A DNA stretch of 64,000 bases from positions 1 to 64,000 of the forward strand of contig JAQGOF010000047.1 in the NCBI GenBank assembly GCA_028293745.1, written 5' to 3'. The notes beneath the pieces were generated by a model. It was not told the origin of the DNA. It saw only the letters and a program-made list of their open reading frames with translations, and made no database searches. Every line of letters starts with the position of its first letter. Within the stretch, counting starts at the first letter, position 1. Below are positions 59,642-64,000 of the stretch, piece after piece. The translations under genes were made by a program, and so were the position numbers. Source of the stretch: Gammaproteobacteria bacterium (GTDB lineage Bacteria > Pseudomonadota > Gammaproteobacteria > Steroidobacterales > Steroidobacteraceae).

Positions 59642-61198
59642 CTAGATCCTTTGCAAGCCAAATTCTTTTATCTTGTTGATGAGACTGCGATTGTTCGGAA
59701 GGGCTTTCGTCCATTTGATCTTCAAGCTCTCATTGCGCGCAAAAGCCTGCTGAACGGCGCTCGCATGACCATTCGGCTCCCGATCCGAGGTATCCATTCT
59801 GAAGCCCATGCCAAAAAGGACATATTGATAACTCGCGGCGGGAAACATTTCCGCATTGCTCGTAAAATCCTGATCGCCGGGCGCTCGATAACGCCACAAT
59901 TCGATCTGATCTTTCAGGCTATCAGGAATGCTCGCGGGATCGCGGTTGTCGATCCAGAACTGCGAGTCCTCGCGCTTGCTGAGGATATAGTGAAGCTTGA
60001 GAAAATCGATGATCCGATCCCACCGATATTGGGTCGTCTCGTTGAAACGTTTTGCGAGCACGTGCATCGTCTCGCGCGTCGCCGGCAACATTCCGCCGAT
60101 CATTTCTGCAGATAGCTCGATCAGCACCAGCGCGGATGCCTCGAGGGGCTCCAGGAAGCCGCCAGCGAGCCCGACGGCCACACAATTGCCCTTCCAGAAT
60201 GTCTGGCGGTGCCCGGCATGAATTTTGATTTCCCTGGGTTGGAGCGATCGGTGTTTCTCGCCGATATACGCTTGCAGTTCGCCGAGCGCGGCATCGGCGG
60301 TAGTATGACTACTGGAAAATACATAGCCCACGCCCCGGCGGCTCTGTAGCCCAATGTCCCAAATCCAACCGTGTTTCTGCGCGGTCGATACCGTATGCGG
60401 AACGATATCGCTGTCCTCGGCGTCGTATGGCACCTGTACGGCCAAGGCGCGATCGATGAACAGCACGTCGCTGCAATCGATGAAGGGGACACCCATCGTT
60501 TCGCCCAGCAGCAGCGACCTGAACCCTGAGCAGTCGATGAAGAGGTCGCCATCGAGTTGTCCCGACTTGCTCGTCTCCACATAGGCGATGTCGCCCGACT
60601 CGCTTCTGATCACACTTGTGACGTCGTCCACGACATGATGGACGCCAAGCCGTTTCACGCAATGATCGCGAATGAACGAAACGAAGCGCCCAGCATCCAG
60701 ATGATAGGCATAGTTGGCGATCCCGGCATATTCGGGAGACGTTATGAGTTTAGGCGCGAGTCCCAGCTCGCATACCGCCTCCTGGTAACTGACCGCATTG
60801 GAGAAAGAAGGAGCGTCTTGGCGCTTTTTCGCATATTCCATCCAGGCCGATGCCAGGTCCAGACTCGGAAAACCTTCGGGCAGCACCAGGGGGTGATAAT
60901 AAAAGTCCGATGGGTCACCGGTTACCCAGCGCGCAAACCTGGCCCCTTGCTTGAATGAGGTATTGCACTCGCGGAAAAAATCGGTTTCCGAAACACCCAT
61001 TTTTTTCAGTGTGGTGCGCATCGTCGGCCAGGTACCTTCGCCGACGCCGATCGTGCCGATCGTATCGCTCTCTATCAGCGTGATCCGGATGCCATGCCCG
61101 TCTTCCGAGCGGCGGTGGCGCGCGGCGATGATCCCGGCTGTGAGCCATCCTGCGGTGCCCCCGCCCACAATGCATATCGATCGAATCACGTGCGGCAT
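59642..61198 (-). CDS. Tryptophan-halogenase-like flavoprotein
   Basis: A 518-residue FAD-dependent protein of the tryptophan halogenase family. The FAD site is CIVGGGTAGW. K83 (in SFKQGARF) matches the catalytic Lys79 of PrnA, and E352 (in EPLEAS) matches PrnA Glu346. The halogenase WxWxIP motif is WIWDIG (277-282): both Trp are kept and Pro is Gly. ATG 61198 is preferred because GGGGA lies eight bases upstream. Family members in TonB receptor loci have not been assigned a substrate. Halogenation is possible but the changed motif also allows another flavin-based oxidation. Confidence 0.88.
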   Translation of the reverse strand: MPHVIRSICIVGGGTAGWLTAGIIAARHRRSEDGHGIRITLIESDTIGTIGVGEGTWPTMRTTLKKMGVSETDFFRECNTSFKQGARFARWVTGDPSDFYYHPLVLPEGFPSLDLASAWMEYAKKRQDAPSFSNAVSYQEAVCELGLAPKLITSPEYAGIANYAYHLDAGRFVSFIRDHCVKRLGVHHVVDDVTSVIRSESGDIAYVETSKSGQLDGDLFIDCSGFRSLLLGETMGVPFIDCSDVLFIDRALAVQVPYDAEDSDIVPHTVSTAQKHGWIWDIGLQSRRGVGYVFSSSHTTADAALGELQAYIGEKHRSLQPREIKIHAGHRQTFWKGNCVAVGLAGGFLEPLEASALVLIELSAEMIGGMLPATRETMHVLAKRFNETTQYRWDRIIDFLKLHYILSKREDSQFWIDNRDPASIPDSLKDQIELWRYRAPGDQDFTSNAEMFPAASYQYVLFGMGFRMDTSDREPNGHASAVQQAFARNESLKIKWTKALPNNRSLINKIKEFGLQRI

Positions 61199-61294
61199 AA
61201 CCAATTTCCCCGCGGACAATTGCTGCCAACCTCGATTCATCAGTCAGGCCGACGAGGGGATCGTAGCGCCAATCAGGCGAAACGAGAATCGAAT

Positions 61295-61325
61295 TGCCGG
61301 GGACGTACGACTTGCGTCCCCGGCA
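61295..61325 (-). terminator. Hairpin terminator after the TonB receptor gene
   Basis: TGCCGGGGACG (61295-61305) pairs with CGTCCCCGGCA (61315-61325): an 11-bp perfect stem with a nine-base loop, 17 bases past the receptor's stop. No strong T tract follows. It may reduce read-through into the halogenase gene, giving high receptor and lower enzyme expression. Confidence 0.6.
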
Positions 61326-61342
61326 GCAACCCATGCAGCAGC

Positions 61343-64000
61343 TCAAAAGCTCGCGCGAAAACCCACCTTGTACCTGGCCCCGCTATCCTCGGCAGAGACG
61401 AACTGGTTCTGATAGTAGGCGTACTTCAGCACTGGGGTATTCGTAAGGTTGACGCCTTCGGCGAAGACCGCGAATTCCTTGCTGATGTGATAGGTGGCGC
61501 TCGCATCCAGCTGGTAACGGGCTCGGACCTGCGTAACGGCCTGTCCAGCGCCGTTGAGTGGAGGCGGCGAGAGGTACTGCAGGAAGTGATCGCGCCAGTT
61601 GACCGCCGCGCGAGCCTCAAACGAGTGCTTATCGTAGAACAGTATGCCGTTGGCCGAGTTGGATAGGCCGGTAAGCGCGAACTTGTTGGTGAGATCAGCC
61701 GTGTTCAGGGCCTTGTCGCTATGCGCGTACGTACCGTTGATCTGGACACCAAAGCCGCTGTCTCCGAAGGCTTGCGTAACCGCCGCTTCTACCCCGTCTA
61801 CGACCGCACTTGGCCCATTCTGGGGAGCTGTGATAGTGAATTGCGCGGGCAATCCCGATGCAGGATCGAGCAGCGGCGCCTTGGCAGTATTGTTGACCGG
61901 TCCGGTTGTTTGATTCAAAACAATGAAATTACTGACGTTTTTGTAGAACAAGCCGAGCGAGACGTAGTTTGACTGACCGTAATAATATTCAAACGACATA
62001 TCCAGGTTGTTGGATCTGAACGGCTTCAGGTCGGGATTTCCGCTGGCGGCCGCGAAATTTCCCGGCCGCAGCGTCACCAGGGTTGTCACCGGGGAAAGCT
62101 GCTCGAGCGTCGGACGCGTCATCGTCTCCGAAGCGGCAAATCGCGCGACGAGGGCATCGGTCAAATCCCACCTGAACGAAAGACTCGGCAGAATATCCGT
62201 ATAGTGGCTCGAGCCCGAGACCGTGCTCGTACCCGAAGTCGTAACCCCGTATTGCGTAGCGTCGTTGGCCAGCTTCGTCAGCGCAACGAACTGCGTCGCC
62301 AGGCCGTTGATATCCGCGTGAGTATCTTCGACGCGCACGCCGACCACGCTGGTGAACTTCCTTCCCGCCAGATTGCCGGCGAACTGCGCCTCCAGATAGC
62401 CGCCAAATACTCGCTCGATGACCAACGCATTGTTCACTTTGGGCGGAGCGAAGGTGAACCCCGGGTTGATCAGTTGCTGTTGAGCGGTGATCGCATCGAA
62501 TAATTGCTGGCCGTCGAACGTGAGCCATTGCGTCGGCAGACGATTCGAGCCGCTTACCCCGGAGAGGAAGTTATTACCGAGGCTGAACACGCCAATCGGA
62601 ACACCCGGGGGCGCCGGGTTATTGTAGCCACAGGTCGTGCAGCCTGTACCGCCATCGTTCGAGTAGAGCGAGGTATCCTTTCTGTCTCGCGAAAAGAATC
62701 CGCCCCAGTGGAGATTGGCCAAGCCTTCGTCCGGGCTGTCGCCCTTGAAGGTGAAGTCGGCGTGCAGCTGACCAACTGTATCCGTGACTCCGTAGCCTCG
62801 AAGGAGCATGACGTGTTGGAAAAGCGGCTGCGAATCGCCCACGACACCGGCGCCATTCTGGATATAGCCGGTCGCGTACGGCAGAATCGCACCGTCCGAC
62901 CGGTAGCGAATCGTCTGCCCGGTATAGCCGAGCAAGGCGAGCTCGCTCTCCTTTCCACCGTTCGGGTCTTCGGTGGCGCGTGAGTAGCTGCCGTCAAGAC
63001 TGAGGTTCACCCGATCCGAAATGTTCCAGTCCGCGTTGAGACCGGTAGTGACCAGATCTGTCTTCTTGTCGTATTTCTTGTCATGGAAGTCGGACGCCTG
63101 GCCGACCGACTGTGTCATATCGATCACCGTCCCATTGGCGTCAGTCACGACGTTACTCAGGTTCGATGCGGTAAACCAGTGTCCATACGATCGCGTGTCG
63201 GTCGTGTTCGTGAACTTCGAATACAGCGTGTCAGACGTTAGCGTCAGATTATCGTTTGCCTTGTATTGCAGGACCAGAGTACCGCCAATACGCTCGCGAT
63301 CCTCGAACTGCGCCTGGCTACCGAAGTCTTGAGGAACGAATAGATTGCCCTGCGGATTGCTGGCGGTTTTCAGTACCCCGGCACCGCCGTTGATCTGCGA
63401 AGTCGGAGTGCCGCCGTTGATGATCCAGCCATCCGTCGTCGCCGCATTGAGCCGGTCTTTGCGTCGTTGATAGCTGCCCGAAAGCAGCGCGCCGAATTGT
63501 CCGTCGGCGAACAAGTCGCTGACGAGGAACGAGGCGTCGGGCGCAGACTTGCCCGAATTCTGGTCACGGTTCACATCGACCGAACCGGAGGCCTTGAAGC
63601 CGGGATAATTGAATGGCCGAGCCGTCTTGACGTTGACAGTCGAGCCGACGCCCCCGGACTGCAGGCGTGAGGTTGATGACTTGTAAACCTCTACTCCGGA
63701 AACCAGCTCGGATGCCAGGGTGTCGAACGAAAACGCCCGCCCACTGGCCTGGCTGGGGTCGGTGGCTGTGGCGATTTGCCGGCCATTGAGCAATACCGTG
63801 TTGAACTCCGGCCCGAATCCGCGAACCGTAATGAAGGCGCCTTCCCCGCCGGAGCGGTCAATGGAGACGCCGGTGATACGCTCGAGCGACTCGGCCAGAT
63901 TCGTGTCGGGCAACTTGCCGATATCCTCGGGCGCGATGGCGTCGACGATCTCCATCGAATCACGTTTGATCGCGCGTGAGGTGGTTATGCTGGAGCGAAT
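61343..64000 (-). CDS. TonB-dependent receptor, N terminus beyond the window
   Basis: The last 885 residues of an outer-membrane TonB-dependent receptor; the frame is open to the right edge. The plug domain is clear (EDIGKLPDTNLAESLERITGVSI, FITVRGFGPEFNTVLLNGRQIA, STVNVKTARPF). The 22-strand barrel runs to the terminal FRASF. The signal peptide and TonB box are missing because of the edge. The plug style matches the CarB/IroN-type receptors of xanthomonads and caulobacters that import sugars, oligosaccharides or peptides. It heads the operon with the halogenase, SapC and DUF6445 genes. Confidence 0.92.
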   Translation of the reverse strand: MRSSITTSRAIKRDSMEIVDAIAPEDIGKLPDTNLAESLERITGVSIDRSGGEGAFITVRGFGPEFNTVLLNGRQIATATDPSQASGRAFSFDTLASELVSGVEVYKSSTSRLQSGGVGSTVNVKTARPFNYPGFKASGSVDVNRDQNSGKSAPDASFLVSDLFADGQFGALLSGSYQRRKDRLNAATTDGWIINGGTPTSQINGGAGVLKTASNPQGNLFVPQDFGSQAQFEDRERIGGTLVLQYKANDNLTLTSDTLYSKFTNTTDTRSYGHWFTASNLSNVVTDANGTVIDMTQSVGQASDFHDKKYDKKTDLVTTGLNADWNISDRVNLSLDGSYSRATEDPNGGKESELALLGYTGQTIRYRSDGAILPYATGYIQNGAGVVGDSQPLFQHVMLLRGYGVTDTVGQLHADFTFKGDSPDEGLANLHWGGFFSRDRKDTSLYSNDGGTGCTTCGYNNPAPPGVPIGVFSLGNNFLSGVSGSNRLPTQWLTFDGQQLFDAITAQQQLINPGFTFAPPKVNNALVIERVFGGYLEAQFAGNLAGRKFTSVVGVRVEDTHADINGLATQFVALTKLANDATQYGVTTSGTSTVSGSSHYTDILPSLSFRWDLTDALVARFAASETMTRPTLEQLSPVTTLVTLRPGNFAAASGNPDLKPFRSNNLDMSFEYYYGQSNYVSLGLFYKNVSNFIVLNQTTGPVNNTAKAPLLDPASGLPAQFTITAPQNGPSAVVDGVEAAVTQAFGDSGFGVQINGTYAHSDKALNTADLTNKFALTGLSNSANGILFYDKHSFEARAAVNWRDHFLQYLSPPPLNGAGQAVTQVRARYQLDASATYHISKEFAVFAEGVNLTNTPVLKYAYYQNQFVSAEDSGARYKVGFRASF

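Noticed and set aside
1-64000. CRISPR arrays, tRNA or rRNA genes, riboswitches
   Set aside because: No regularly spaced repeats, cloverleaf-like segments or conserved rRNA sequence were noticed by reading; a dedicated covariance search was not possible.

Overview
The window is about 62-65% G+C by eye and reads as a free-living Gammaproteobacterium. The Steroidobacter/Nevskia neighbourhood would fit, but that placement is inference only. Supporting genes are a hopanoid-type HpnM/HpnN pair, BamA, a type II secretin, DbpA, a PQQ alcohol dehydrogenase with a haem domain, and a TonB receptor/tryptophan-halogenase/SapC operon of the kind common in xanthomonads, caulobacters and relatives. No rRNA, tRNA, CRISPR array or insertion sequence was seen.

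Layout. 1-8.4 kb: the tail of a LuxR-type regulator, hpnM and hpnN (convergent, overlapping), a dienelactone hydrolase, a winged-helix regulator divergent from a flavin monooxygenase, a DUF1993 protein, a VapBC-type toxin-antitoxin pair and a small degenerate receiver protein. 8.6-14.5 kb: an RND efflux operon in the order permease, adaptor, outer-membrane channel. 14.6-20.6 kb: a 2007-residue fusion of protein kinase-like, AAA ATPase, GAF, PAS, histidine kinase and receiver modules. 20.7-27.5 kb: an MFS exporter, a BON protein, a frameshifted hypothetical gene, a receiver-histidine-kinase protein that lacks its His, and a receiver-GGDEF protein. 27.8-33 kb: a periplasmic redox cluster (TlpA, DUF4266 lipoprotein, DUF3570 protein, ApbE flavin transferase) followed by an OmpR/EnvZ-type pair. 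33-41 kb: a DUF4397 lipoprotein, BamA divergent from an isolated GspD secretin, a GlxA-type regulator and an HD hydrolase. 41-47 kb: a 1996-residue paralogue of the giant kinase, flanked by two identical 18-bp palindromic repeats. 47-48.9 kb: a gene-poor stretch with a small lipoprotein and an excisionase-like HTH protein. 48.9-54.9 kb: a periplasmic oxidoreductase island (di-haem peroxidase, FN3-like protein, multicopper oxidase, PQQ dehydrogenase). 55-58 kb: a second DUF1993 gene and two DEAD-box helicases. 58-64 kb: a leftward operon of TonB receptor, halogenase, SapC and DUF6445 oxygenase, cut by the window edge.

Themes. Signalling dominates, with two giant multi-domain kinases and several smaller proteins. 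Several signalling proteins have lost textbook catalytic residues: a receiver without Asp, a histidine kinase without His, and kinase domains with GFG in place of DFG. The VapC nuclease also carries Gln at a normally acidic position. The second theme is periplasmic redox chemistry. The most promising under-described systems are the TlpA-DUF4266-DUF3570-ApbE cluster, where the DUF3570 protein carries a motif resembling an ApbE flavinylation site, the paired giant kinases, and the TonB receptor/halogenase/SapC/DUF6445 operon. Several GTTTC/GAAAC palindromes lie upstream of the efflux pump, the two-component pair and the PQQ dehydrogenase and may be regulatory sites.
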